Shown here: positions 40,453-49,593 of the stretch, piece by piece
Position numbering within the stretch: position 1 is the stretch's first letter
How the letters are laid out: every line of letters starts with the position of its first letter
NCBI RefSeq assembly: GCF_003696265.1
Contig: NZ_RFFH01000001.1
Span: forward strand, 1,116,001 to 1,180,000
Source of the DNA: Nocardia stercoris
Lineage (GTDB): Bacteria > Actinomycetota > Actinomycetes > Mycobacteriales > Mycobacteriaceae
Direction: 5' to 3'
Length of the DNA stretch: 64,000 nt
Program-made: the position numbers and the translations under genes
The notes under the pieces: model-generated
The model's database searches: none
What the model was told of the DNA's origin: nothing
What the model saw: only the letters and a program-made list of their open reading frames with translations

Positions 40453-42915
40453 GTGAACTCTCCAGTGAAATCGGCCATCGTCGTCGGCGCCGGCATCGGC
40501 GGTCTCACCGCCGCGGCCGCCCTCGGCCGGGCCGGCATCGATGTGGTGCTGTGCGAGCGCGGTCCGCGGTTGCGGGCCGCCGGCTTCGGCCTGTCGCTGC
40601 AGTCGAACGCCATGAACGCGCTGCGCACCCTCGGCCTCGGCATCGAGGACGAACTGCTGCGGGTGGGCGGCCGGGCGCTGTCGGCCACCTACCGCAGGCC
40701 GGACGGCACGGTCATGCGGCGGGTCGACGTAGCGCCCACCGAGGCCCTGCTCGGCGCCCCGGCAGTGGTATTGGCGCGGCCGGATCTGCACGAGGTCCTG
40801 TTGAACGCCTGCGGTGACGACCTGCGGGTCGAGTTGGGCGCCGAGGTCGTCGGCTTCACCGAAACCGCCGACGCGGTCACCGTGGAACTGGCCGACGGCC
40901 GCGCCCTGAGCGCCGACGTGCTGATCGGCGCGGACGGCATCAACTCCGCGATCCGCAAGCAACTGCACGGCAGCGAACCGATCCGTTCCGGCGAGTTCGT
41001 GTGCTGGCTCGCGCTCGCACAGTTCGATCGCCGGTTCGTCGAGGAGGGCGAATCGGTCCAATACTGGGGCACCGGACAGCGATTCGGCATCAGCGACCTC
41101 GGTGCCGGCCGGATCTACTGGTGGGGCACCCAGACCACCACCGCGGAGCTGGCCGCGGACTGGCCGCACGGCAAGGACGACCTGCTGGCGCGCTTCGCCG
41201 GCTGGGCGCCGGGGATCGCCGAGATCATCTCGGGCACACCGGAATCCGACATTCTGGCGCTGCCCGCACAGGACCGGCCGGCCGCCACGGAGTGGGGTCG
41301 CGGCCGGGTGACCCTGCTCGGTGACGCCGCCCACCCGATGCTGCCCAGCTTCGGGCAGGGCGCGAACGCCGCCATCGAGGACGCCGTCGTCCTGGCGCAC
41401 GCGCTGGCCACCGAACCGGACGCCGAGACCGCGCTGCGCGGGTACGAGCAGCGCCGGATTCCGCGGTCCGTCATGTTCGTCGAGGGATCGCGCCGGCTCG
41501 GCGAACTGGAGCAGACCACCGATCCGGAGCGTGTCGCGGCCCGCGACGCCTACATGTCCAGCGAAGCGGGCCACACCCGCAGTCTCGAGCCGATGACCTG
41601 GCCGGGTTTCGGCGACCCGGAGACGCCCGGCGCCCTGCCGCGGCCGCTGTCGCCGCTGGAGCGCTGGCACTGGACCGCGGATCAGGTTGCGCCGCTGCAC
41701 ATCCTGTCCCGGGTGCGGGTGACCGGCGACCTGACCGCCGACGCGGTGCGCACCGGTCTGGCCGGTCTGGTCCGTCGGCACCCGATGCTGCACGTGCTGG
41801 TGCGCAGCGACGACGGCCGGGACCCGCAGTTCGTCCCGGTCGCCGTGCAGCCGATTCCGTTGCGCGAGGTCACATCCGGTGCATGGACCGCCGAACTCGA
41901 CACTGAACTGCGGGACCGCTTCGCGCCCGGCGCGCCGCTGTTGCGCGCCACCCTGGTCACGGCCGCGCCCGGCGTGCACGACCTGATCCTGACCTCGGTG
42001 TACACGATCGCCGACGCGGTGACGATACTGTCGTTCGCCCGGCAGGTGCTGGAGTTCGCCGCTGACGGCGCGGTCGGCTGGGTGCCCGAGGTGCCGGCCC
42101 TCCCGGGCCCGGAGGCGTTGCTGCCCACCGAGTTCCAGGATCCGGAGGGCAAGCGCGCCGCGCTCGCCGGGCTCATGGCCGCGGCCGAGGCCGACCAGGA
42201 GCTGGAGCCGGTCCGGCTGGCCGCCGACGCCGAGGTGGCGCCCGGCGACCGGTTGTCCCGGGCGACCCGGCGGGTGCTCGGCGGACCCGAGTACCAGGCG
42301 TTGCTGTCGGCTTGCCGCGAGCACGGGGTGCTGCCGCAGAGCGTCGTGGCCGCCGCCCTGGCGCAGGCCGCCGCCGCGGATACCGGTGTGCCGCAGGCGC
42401 ATTACCCGGTCGGTGTCTCGGTGCTGTTCCGCGAGCACCTGGCCCGCCCGCTGGACGACCGGCACACCGGCGCCTACCAGGCGATGATCGCCGTGCCCAC
42501 CCCGGCCGGCCCGCCGCTGTGGGAGGTCGCCGCGGGCTTCGAGGCCGAATACGGTGCGCGCGTGGCACAGCGCCGTCATCTGGCCGGCCTGCTCGGGATC
42601 GAGTATCTGCTGCCGGAGACGCCCGCGCAGGCGGACGCGGCGGTCGCTCAGCTGGACGCCCGCGGCCCCGGCAACCTGTGCATGACGGTGCTGGACACGC
42701 GAGACTTCCCGTCCCGCATCGGACAGTGGGATATCGAGGGTGCCGAGTTCGTCTCGGGTATGTCGATCAGCGGCCTGCTGATGCTGACCGTGGGTATCGG
42801 CGCCGACGAGTTATCGCTGAACCTCGGGTACGTCGCGGGCCTGCTGTCCGCCGAGCGGGCGGACGCGCTGGTCGGAGCCCTCGTGTCCGCGCTGCGGGTG
42901 GACGCGTCAGTGTAA
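40453..42915 (+). CDS. FAD-dependent monooxygenase fused to a degenerate condensation-like domain
   Basis: An 820-residue protein. Residues 1-390 are a PHBH-fold flavoprotein: AIVVGAGIGGLTAAAALGRAGIDVVLCER (FAD), LIGADGINSAIR, and LLGDAAHPMLPSFGQGANAAIEDA at about 288. Residues about 397-820 resemble condensation/PapA acyltransferases (LSPLERWHWTADQVAPLHILSRVRVTGDL, then RTGLAGLVRRHPMLHVLV). The catalytic HHxxxDG position reads VYTIADA (516-522), so both His are gone. AAGGA precedes the GTG and the gene starts 35 bp after the NRPS, so they form one operon. The second half could dock a carrier protein while the first half oxidises the bound substrate (inference). Its 3' end overlaps tetR by 9 bp. 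Confidence 0.85.
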   Translation: MNSPVKSAIVVGAGIGGLTAAAALGRAGIDVVLCERGPRLRAAGFGLSLQSNAMNALRTLGLGIEDELLRVGGRALSATYRRPDGTVMRRVDVAPTEALLGAPAVVLARPDLHEVLLNACGDDLRVELGAEVVGFTETADAVTVELADGRALSADVLIGADGINSAIRKQLHGSEPIRSGEFVCWLALAQFDRRFVEEGESVQYWGTGQRFGISDLGAGRIYWWGTQTTTAELAADWPHGKDDLLARFAGWAPGIAEIISGTPESDILALPAQDRPAATEWGRGRVTLLGDAAHPMLPSFGQGANAAIEDAVVLAHALATEPDAETALRGYEQRRIPRSVMFVEGSRRLGELEQTTDPERVAARDAYMSSEAGHTRSLEPMTWPGFGDPETPGALPRPLSPLERWHWTADQVAPLHILSRVRVTGDLTADAVRTGLAGLVRRHPMLHVLVRSDDGRDPQFVPVAVQPIPLREVTSGAWTAELDTELRDRFAPGAPLLRATLVTAAPGVHDLILTSVYTIADAVTILSFARQVLEFAADGAVGWVPEVPALPGPEALLPTEFQDPEGKRAALAGLMAAAEADQELEPVRLAADAEVAPGDRLSRATRRVLGGPEYQALLSACREHGVLPQSVVAAALAQAAAADTGVPQAHYPVGVSVLFREHLARPLDDRHTGAYQAMIAVPTPAGPPLWEVAAGFEAEYGARVAQRRHLAGLLGIEYLLPETPAQADAAVAQLDARGPGNLCMTVLDTRDFPSRIGQWDIEGAEFVSGMSISGLLMLTVGIGADELSLNLGYVAGLLSAERADALVGALVSALRVDASV

Positions 42916-43509
42916 GCCCGCCAACGGTTCCCACGCGGACATGGCGGCGGTGACCACCGCCTCCAGGTCCGCGCGGGTGGCGCCGTCGCGGGCCTGGATC
43001 GACATGCCCTGCTGGACCGTGGTGTAGAAGGCGGCCATCGCGTCGACGGTGGCCGTCTCGGGGAGATCGCCCTCGATGATCGCGCGGCGCAGCCGGTCCG
43101 CGATCGCGGTCTGCATGCCGCGGCGGATGCCTGCCAGGTACTGCTGGACGTCGGCGCCCACGCCGGTCCGCGCGGCCATGACGACCATGCACCCGGGGGG
43201 AGTGGCCGGGTCGGCGTAGAAGTCGGCGCTGGTGGCGAGCATTCCGTACACCGCGTCGCGGGCGGCGGGCGCGTCGGCGAGCGCGAGGCGGGCCGGGTTG
43301 CCCGCGATCGAGTCGTACAGCTCGATCGCCTCGCGGAACAGCTGTTCCTTGGAGCCGAAGCAGGCGTAGATGCTGGGGGAGGCGATGCCCATCGCGGCTG
43401 TCAGGTCGGTCATCGACGTGCCCTCGTAGCCCTTGCTCCAGAACGCGACCATCGCCTGCCGCAGCACCGTGTCCCGGTCGAAGCCGCGGGGGCGACCTCG
43501 TTCCCTCAT
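42907..43509 (-). CDS. TetR-family repressor
   Basis: A 200-residue protein with an N-terminal HTH MRERGRPRGFDRDTVLRQAMVAFWSKGYEGTSMTDLTAAMGIASPSIYACFGSKEQLFREA (1-65) and a helical ligand domain with GCMVVMAART. It is divergent from the MFS exporter and probably represses it until a ligand, perhaps the cluster's product, binds. ATG at 43509 is chosen because it starts at the typical RxRGRPR segment. Confidence 0.87.
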   Translation of the reverse strand: MRERGRPRGFDRDTVLRQAMVAFWSKGYEGTSMTDLTAAMGIASPSIYACFGSKEQLFREAIELYDSIAGNPARLALADAPAARDAVYGMLATSADFYADPATPPGCMVVMAARTGVGADVQQYLAGIRRGMQTAIADRLRRAIIEGDLPETATVDAMAAFYTTVQQGMSIQARDGATRADLEAVVTAAMSAWEPLAGLH

Positions 43510-43544
43510 CGTGCACCTGCCTTCCACCGGCCCGAGATGAATTC

Positions 43545-43612
43545 TGTGTCGATCATCAAAGATATCCTTGACGCGGGTTCCGCGCCGGTGCTACCTATTT
43601 TTGTGTCGATCA
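43545..43612. promoter_or_regulatory. Two direct repeats TGTGTCGATCA in the TetR/MFS gap
   Basis: Identical 11-mers at 43545-43555 and 43602-43612, 57 bp apart, one near each divergent start. Candidate TetR sites. Confidence 0.5.
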
Positions 43613-43636
43613 ACATAAAAATCAAGGGACGGGGAC

Positions 43637-45121
43637 ATGACAACCGAACGCAACCCCTGGTGGGCGCTGGGTGCACTCTGTGTGGGCTACTTCATGATCC
43701 TGCTGGACATGACCATCGTCGCCGTGGCCAACCCGGCCATCATGACCGGCCTGCACACCGACATGTCCAAGGTCATCTGGGTGACCAGCGCCTACCTGCT
43801 CACCTTCGCGGTACCGCTGCTCATCACCGGCCGCCTCGGTGACCGCTTCGGCCAGAAGTACCTGTACCTGGGTGGACTCGCGGTCTTCACGCTGGCCTCG
43901 CTGTGGTGCGGCCTCGCCGGTGACATCGGTACGCTGATCGCCGCCCGCGCGGTCCAGGGCCTCGGCGCGGCGCTGATGGCACCGCAGACCATGGCCGTGA
44001 TCGGCCGGATCTTCCCGTGGGACAAGCGTGGTGCGGCCATGGGCGTGTGGGGTGGCATCGCCGGGATCGCGACCCTGATCGGCCCGATCTTCGGTGGTGC
44101 GCTCATCGACAACGGCGGCTGGCAGTGGATCTTCTACGTCAACGTGCCGATCGGGTTGATCGCGCTGGCGCTCGGCGCGTGGCTGGTTCCGCTGCTGCCC
44201 ACCAATGAGCACCGGTTCGACGTCCCCGGCGTGATCGTGGTCGCGATCGGTATGTCCGCCTTGGTATTCGGTATCCAGGAGGGCAACGTCTATCACTGGG
44301 CGGCCTGGGTGTGGGCGCTCATCATCGGCGGTCTGGTCGTACTCGGGCTGTACCTGGCCTACCAGCGCAACCACGCCGAGCCGCTGGTGCCGCTGGGCCT
44401 GTTCCGCAACCGCAACTTCTCGCTCGGCAATGTGGCCACCGGTGCGCTGGGTGCGGCCATGACCGCGCAGATGGTGCCGTCGTACTTCTATCTGCAGGCG
44501 GTGCGCGACCTGTCCCCGACGCGCGCGGCGCTGGTGTTCGCGCCCATGGCGGTCGTCTCCGCGATCCTCTCGCCGGTCGTCGGCAAACTTTCGGACAAGG
44601 TGGCGCCGCGGTATCTGCTCACCTTCGGCTTCGGCGTGTTCACCCTGGCCGTGCTGTGGTTCGTATTCCTGGCCACCCCGGACGGTTCGATCCCGCTCAT
44701 GCTCGTCATGTCGGTGGTCTGCGGCATCGGCAGCTCGTGCATCTGGGCGCCGTTGCCCGCCACCGCGTTGCGCAGTCTGCCGCTGGCGCAGATGGGCGCG
44801 GCCTCGGGTATCTACAACACCACCCGTCAGGTCGGATCGGTGCTGGGTAGCGCCGGTATCGGTGCGCTGCTCACCGCCCGGATCTCGGCGCACGGCCTGC
44901 CCGCCTCCGTCGGTGAGACGGGTCGCCTCGCCGACGCCGTGAAGGCGCCCTACGCGTCGGCACTCACCGACTCGCTCTACCTGACCGTGATCCTGCTGGT
45001 GGTCTGTGTGGTCACCGCGATCTTCTTCACCTTGCCCGCGCCGGCCGCCGCCGCGCCGGCACCGGCACCGGCACCGGTGGTGGACGAGCAGCCTCGGGCC
45101 GATCTGGCGGACCAACACTGA
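43637..45121 (+). CDS. DHA2-type MFS drug exporter (14 transmembrane segments)
   Basis: A 494-residue membrane protein of the EmrB/QacA family. Motif A is visible as GRLGDRFGQKYLYLGGL, motif C as GGIAGIATLIGPIFGGALID, and LLDMTIVAVANPAI lies in the first segment with the family's Asp. The Ala/Pro-rich C-terminal tail is cytoplasmic. It would export a toxic compound with proton exchange. Its place beside tetR in the NRPS island suggests it is the self-resistance and export gene for the peptide. Confidence 0.9.
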   Translation: MTTERNPWWALGALCVGYFMILLDMTIVAVANPAIMTGLHTDMSKVIWVTSAYLLTFAVPLLITGRLGDRFGQKYLYLGGLAVFTLASLWCGLAGDIGTLIAARAVQGLGAALMAPQTMAVIGRIFPWDKRGAAMGVWGGIAGIATLIGPIFGGALIDNGGWQWIFYVNVPIGLIALALGAWLVPLLPTNEHRFDVPGVIVVAIGMSALVFGIQEGNVYHWAAWVWALIIGGLVVLGLYLAYQRNHAEPLVPLGLFRNRNFSLGNVATGALGAAMTAQMVPSYFYLQAVRDLSPTRAALVFAPMAVVSAILSPVVGKLSDKVAPRYLLTFGFGVFTLAVLWFVFLATPDGSIPLMLVMSVVCGIGSSCIWAPLPATALRSLPLAQMGAASGIYNTTRQVGSVLGSAGIGALLTARISAHGLPASVGETGRLADAVKAPYASALTDSLYLTVILLVVCVVTAIFFTLPAPAAAAPAPAPAPVVDEQPRADLADQH

Positions 45122-45130
45122 TCTCGGTGC

Positions 45131-45159
45131 GGGACCGCGGGTTTCGCGCCCGCGGTCCC
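45131..45159. terminator. Hairpin after the MFS gene
   Basis: Perfect 11-bp arms (GGGACCGCGGG / CCCGCGGTCCC) with a 7-base loop, 9 bp after the stop. Confidence 0.87.
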
Positions 45160-45375
45160 AATTCCGTCCCGCGCGACGATGTCAGGAGATGAATCCGGCG
45201 GATCGGCGCCACTAATACCACAAATCGATCGTCGACAACTCGCCATCCTCGGGAAGACGGTACGGCCGATTATCCTGGGGCGTGGTAGTTTTGGATTGTC
45301 GACATGAGGTGCCCGCGACCGGCGCGCTTTGTCGAATGGCATCCGCGAAGCGTTCGAGCGTGGGGGATATCGATA

Positions 45376-45750
45376 ATGAGTGACGTTTCATCGAGTCCGG
45401 CCGCTGTGGTACGCGGCGCCGGGCGGCGGTCTGCGGCGCGCGCGGTCGAGCATCGGGCCCCGGGGGTGTCCGAGTACTGGAAAGACCAGATCAACCGGGT
45501 CAAAGACCTGTCGGAGCGGGAGCTCGACGTCTTCATCATGCTGGGTGCGGGAAAGTCCAACCGCGCCATGGCGAAACAGCTCGACATTGCCGAGCGGACC
45601 GTCAAGGCGCATGTCACTCAGATTCTGTCGAAACTCGATGTGGAATCGCGACTTCAAGCCGGACTGGTCTCGTATGCATTTCAGCTGACACCCGACGCGA
45701 CAGTCCGCCGAAGTGACCCGGGCCCACTGATTCATCCGAAATCCGCGTGA
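45376..45750 (+). CDS. Small stand-alone LuxR-type HTH regulator
   Basis: A 124-residue protein with a short disordered N-terminus and a LuxR/GerE HTH at about 50-108: LSERELDVFIMLGAGKSNRAMAKQLDIAERTVKAHVTQILSKLDVESRLQAGL. There is no receiver or ligand domain. ATG at 45376 follows a GGGGATA ribosome-site-like stretch. It lies at the right edge of the NRPS island and could be its pathway activator, though its own short promoter region shows no boxes like those before the NRPS. Confidence 0.82.
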   Translation: MSDVSSSPAAVVRGAGRRSAARAVEHRAPGVSEYWKDQINRVKDLSERELDVFIMLGAGKSNRAMAKQLDIAERTVKAHVTQILSKLDVESRLQAGLVSYAFQLTPDATVRRSDPGPLIHPKSA

Positions 45751-45920
45751 GATCCGCCACGTAACCCGGCTGGACATCGGAAACCGAAATGTCGCTCGGG
45801 TAGCGGAATCTACGCGTTTCCGGTGCGGTCGATCCGACACCGGGAACCGGCCGGCGCGGGTTTCGTCGCGACCCGAGTGTCGGACGGGTCGCCGGTGAAC
45901 TGCTGGCTACCATTGCGGCG

Positions 45921-47726
45921 ATGTCGACACCGCCGAGAACGTCCGTCCGGCGTGGCGCGGCCGCCGTGTTCTCCGTCGCCGCCGTCCTCGCCGCCGCCGG
46001 TTGCGCCCGGGGCCCACAGAGTCCCGCCGCAGTGGCTGCCGCCTTCGCCGGCGCCTTCGCCCGCCACGACGTGCGCGCGGCCGCCGACTTCACCTCCTAT
46101 CCCGAGCGGGCGGCGACCGGCCTGGGCGCCGCCTGGGACAACCTGCACGCCACCGGGCTGACCGCGCGGATCGGCGATGCCCGGGTCTCGGGTGACACTG
46201 CGACCGTCGACTATTCGTACGAATGGCGGCTGCCGAAGGATCGGGTGTGGTCCTATTCGGGACAGCTGCCGCTGATGCGGACCGGTGGCCGCTGGCAGGT
46301 TCGCTGGAGCAATGTCGACATCCACCCCAAACTCGGTGACACCCAGACCATGGAACTGCGCACCGAGCCCGCCCCGCGCGCCCGGGTGCACGAGCACGAG
46401 GGCACCGATGTACTGGTTCCCGGTGTGGTGCACCATATTTCGTTCGACCCGGCCACCGTGCCCGATCCCGGCTACGTGTCCCGGGCGCTCGCCGGCGCGC
46501 TGAACCGGTACGACGACACCATCACTGCCGACAGCGTGCTCACCGCCGCGCGCAGCGGCCGGTTCGACGTCGCCGGGCTCTCGGACAGCGAATTCGACGA
46601 CAGCGGTGGGGCTTTGGTGGGATTGCCGGGAGTCACCGTCACCTCCGACTGGGACCTGGTGCCGACCGTGCGCGGCTTCGCGACCGACCTGCTGAACCAG
46701 GTGCGCAAGACCGTGATCGACGACGTCGACGGGAAGGCCGGCTGGAACGTGGTCACCGTCAATGCCGACGGCGTGGATACCGATATCCTGCAGGAGGTTC
46801 CGCCGCAGCCGGCCCCGTCGTTCGGGCTCAGTATCGACCGCACCGTGCAGGACGCGGCGCAGAAGGCGGTCGACGGCCGCACCGAACAGGCCATGATGGT
46901 GGTCATCCAGCCCTCGACCGGCGCGCTGCTCGCGGTCGCGCAGAACAAGGCCGCCGACGCCGACGGCCCGGTCGCCACCACTGGGCTCTACCCACCCGGT
47001 TCCACGTTCAAGACGGTCACCGCGGCCGCCGCCATGGAGGCGGGCCTCGACACCCCCGACACCGTGCTGCCGTGCCCGGGCTCGATCGTGGTGGGGGAGC
47101 GCACGATTCCCAACTACGACAACTTCGCGCTCGGCGACGTGCCGATGGCCACGGCCTACGCGCGGTCCTGCAACACCTCGTTCGCGCAGGTGGCCGGCGG
47201 GCTGAAGAGCGACGCCCTCACCCGCGCGGCCGCGCAGTTCGGGGTCGGACCCGACTACACGCTGGCGGGCATGCAGACGGTGTCCGGCTCGGTACCGCCG
47301 GCGGGCGACCTGACGCTGCGCACCGAGGACGGCATCGGCCAGGGCAAAGTGGTGGTCAGCCCGTTCGGCATGGCGCTGGTGGCGGCCACGGTCGCGCGGG
47401 GATCGGTGCCGCTGCCGTACCTGGTGACCGGGCGCGACACCGCCGTCACCGGCAAGGCGCCGAACGGGCCCGACGCGGCGACCGTGGACGGTCTGCGGTC
47501 GATGATGCGGCAGGTGGTGACCAGCGGTACCGCGGAACGGATCGCCGACCAGGGCGATGTGCACGGCAAGACCGGAGAGGCCGAGGTCGACGGCGGCTCG
47601 CACGCCTGGTTCATCGGCTACCGCGGCGACCTGGCCTGGGCGACCCTGGTGGTGCGCGGTGGCAGTTCCGACAATGCCGTCGCCGTCACCCGGGACATGC
47701 TGGCGGCGCTGCCGCCCGCGCCCTGA
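45921..47726 (+). CDS. Lipoprotein penicillin-binding protein (Rv2864c-like)
   Basis: A 601-residue secreted lipoprotein. The lipobox is AAAGC (Cys28), an NTF2-like MecA_N domain lies at about 35-150, a dimerisation domain follows, then the transpeptidase domain with catalytic Ser361 in PGSTFK (SxxK), S416-C-N418 (SxN) and KTG at 550-552. It should crosslink peptidoglycan outside the membrane. The mycobacterial counterpart is the lipoprotein PBP (class B). It resumes the conserved gene order after the NRPS insertion. A single base separates it from the convergent nitrobindin gene. Confidence 0.92.
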   Translation: MSTPPRTSVRRGAAAVFSVAAVLAAAGCARGPQSPAAVAAAFAGAFARHDVRAAADFTSYPERAATGLGAAWDNLHATGLTARIGDARVSGDTATVDYSYEWRLPKDRVWSYSGQLPLMRTGGRWQVRWSNVDIHPKLGDTQTMELRTEPAPRARVHEHEGTDVLVPGVVHHISFDPATVPDPGYVSRALAGALNRYDDTITADSVLTAARSGRFDVAGLSDSEFDDSGGALVGLPGVTVTSDWDLVPTVRGFATDLLNQVRKTVIDDVDGKAGWNVVTVNADGVDTDILQEVPPQPAPSFGLSIDRTVQDAAQKAVDGRTEQAMMVVIQPSTGALLAVAQNKAADADGPVATTGLYPPGSTFKTVTAAAAMEAGLDTPDTVLPCPGSIVVGERTIPNYDNFALGDVPMATAYARSCNTSFAQVAGGLKSDALTRAAAQFGVGPDYTLAGMQTVSGSVPPAGDLTLRTEDGIGQGKVVVSPFGMALVAATVARGSVPLPYLVTGRDTAVTGKAPNGPDAATVDGLRSMMRQVVTSGTAERIADQGDVHGKTGEAEVDGGSHAWFIGYRGDLAWATLVVRGGSSDNAVAVTRDMLAALPPAP

Positions 47727-47727
47727 G

Positions 47728-48225
47728 TCATGCGCGCTTCAGCACCGCCGACAGATGATGGGTGAGCGGCTCGCCGACCGCGGCCATGCGCACGCCGTAC
47801 TCCAGGGTGTCGCCGACGATCGTCAGCGAACGTCCCACGGCGGTCACCGGTTTCGCGGTGCCGCTGCAGCCGATGTGGGTCGAGTCGAAGTTCAGGGTCA
47901 GTACCCCGTCCTCGATCGTCGCGGTGCCCTCACCGATCTCGGTGATCCCGGTGGGATGCGCCAGGATCCACTCCACTCGGCCCGGGGCCGGGCAGCGCAG
48001 ATAGCCCGTCTCGGCGTGCAGGCCGCGACCGTCCTCGGCGTGCCGGGTGCGCTGCCGATAGGTGAGGAAGGGCCGTCCGACGTGCCCGAACTCGACCTCC
48101 TCGGAGTAGTCGAACGGGGAGATCGTCGGGTACTCACCGTGACCGTGGCCGCGCCACACCCCGAGCAGCGGGGCCAGCAGGGCGATGTCCGGGTGCGGGG
48201 CGACGGGAGGCTGGGGTTCGACCAC
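47728..48225 (-). CDS. Nitrobindin-like FABP-fold protein
   Basis: A 165-residue beta barrel of the nitrobindin/peroxynitrite isomerase family. The opening LLGVWRGHGHGEYPTI carries the GxWxGxGxGxYPTI motif and the ending PLTHHLSAVLKR holds the heme-ligand His. Mycobacterial homologues bind ferric heme and convert peroxynitrite to nitrate. GTG start. It lies 5 bp downstream of the XRE regulator gene on the same strand, so they may be co-transcribed. Confidence 0.87.
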   Translation of the reverse strand: MVEPQPPVAPHPDIALLAPLLGVWRGHGHGEYPTISPFDYSEEVEFGHVGRPFLTYRQRTRHAEDGRGLHAETGYLRCPAPGRVEWILAHPTGITEIGEGTATIEDGVLTLNFDSTHIGCSGTAKPVTAVGRSLTIVGDTLEYGVRMAAVGEPLTHHLSAVLKRA

Positions 48226-48230
48226 GGCGG

Positions 48231-49112
48231 TCAGCTTAGCCCGCTGTCCGCCAGGGAGTCGGCCACCTCGTGGATCAGGGCTATCGAGTCACGCGGACTC
48301 AAGGCCATGGCGCGCAGCTGGTCGAACATGACCCCGAAGCGGCGGATCTCGGTCTCGCCCTCGACGATGTTGTCGCCCGCGATGCCCTCGACGTACACCA
48401 GTTCGGGGTCGCCGTGTTCGGGAAAGAAGTCGAGCAGCACGAACGAGCCCACCATGGCGGGGTGCGCGCCGGCGTCGAAGGGCAGCACCTGCAGGATCAC
48501 GTTGCGTTTCTCCGACTCCTCGGCCAGGCGCAGGAGCTGTTCCCGCATGACCTCGGCGCCGCCGACAACACGGCGGATCGCGGCCTCGTCCAGGACGACC
48601 CACAGTTCGAGCGGATTGCCTTCTCGGTTCAGCACTTTCGCCCGTTCCACCCGGGCGCGCAGGCGCTGCTCGACGACGCCGGCGTCGACCTTCGGCATGG
48701 TCGTGTCGAGGACCGCCCACGCGTAGCGCTCGGTCTGCAGCAGGCCCGGGATGCAGGACAGTTCGTACATCCGCTCGGAGCGGGCGTCGCTCTCGAAGTT
48801 GATGTAGGCGGCGTACACGTCCGAGACGGCCGCCTCGAACGGCCGGGACATGCCGGGTTTCTGCGCTTCCTGCAGCAGTTGGATCACGTCGGACCGGCCG
48901 GCGTCGTCGACGCCGTACAGGTCGAGCATCGCCATCAGGGTGCGGCGCTGGGGCCGGGCCTGGGCGGATTCGATGCGGTACAGGGTCGTCACGTTGATCC
49001 CGGTCCGCTCGCTGACCACCTCTTTGCTGATGCCGGCGCGTTCCCGCATCTCGCTGAGCAGTGCGGCGAGCCGCCGCAGCTGGACCGTCAAGACTGTGCG
49101 TTTGCCTGCCAT
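48231..49112 (-). CDS. XRE-family HTH regulator with DUF5753
   Basis: A 293-residue protein. The HTH (about residues 8-65) reads LRRLAALLSEMRERAGISKEVVSERTGINVTTLYRIESAQARPQRRTLMAML, and the DUF5753 domain (about 100-285) contains CIPGLLQTERYAWAVL and VILQVLPFDAGAHPAMVGSFVLLDF. In actinomycetes such proteins pair with small DUF397 or other partners in development and stress regulation. ATG at 49112 begins MAGKRTVL with GGGAGG upstream. A DUF4254 gene lies divergently. Confidence 0.88.
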   Translation of the reverse strand: MAGKRTVLTVQLRRLAALLSEMRERAGISKEVVSERTGINVTTLYRIESAQARPQRRTLMAMLDLYGVDDAGRSDVIQLLQEAQKPGMSRPFEAAVSDVYAAYINFESDARSERMYELSCIPGLLQTERYAWAVLDTTMPKVDAGVVEQRLRARVERAKVLNREGNPLELWVVLDEAAIRRVVGGAEVMREQLLRLAEESEKRNVILQVLPFDAGAHPAMVGSFVLLDFFPEHGDPELVYVEGIAGDNIVEGETEIRRFGVMFDQLRAMALSPRDSIALIHEVADSLADSGLS

Positions 49113-49593
49113 CGCGGCTCGTCGCCTCCCGTCACGAGGTGGGGAACCCATGATCGGGTTCGTCCGACCGAGCGTACCGGCGGCGCCGATCCGGCCGGGC
49201 CGAACGAGTGGAATACCTGTGACCGCGAAACCCGTTCTGCCGATTCATTTTGCGCGCGGGACGGCCAGGGGTTGCCGGGAAGTCCGATTCCGTTGTGCCG
49301 CAGCGTTGCTCGGTGCTCGATCAGTGGGCTCCGCGGTCGCGGTCGGGACTGCGGACCAGCGGTTTCGGTGCGGTTCGTCCGGTTGGCCGGCGGGCGGCCG
49401 TAAAGGTAGCTGAACGTCTGACCACGGCCGATGCAGCACTGGGAATGCAGTATTGCGTTCTCGCCCTTACGGTCGCGGTTCGGGAGTTAGCCTTGTTGGC
49501 GAGCACCGATCCCCAACCGGTCCTGCTGAATCCGGAGAACAAAATGATGCCGCAGTGTGTCGTCGCCTGTTCGCGATTGCCCGAGGCTCGATC
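49113..49593. other. 481-bp gap between the divergent XRE and DUF4254 genes
   Basis: No gene is supported. The stretch 49240-49590 keeps an open frame on the plus strand but without a ribosome site or domain. No clear palindrome was found. It probably holds both promoters. Confidence 0.4.

Noticed and set aside
40453..42915. Two separate genes instead of a fusion
   Set aside because: The frame is continuous with no stop, and no ribosome site or start was seen near the junction at about 41640.
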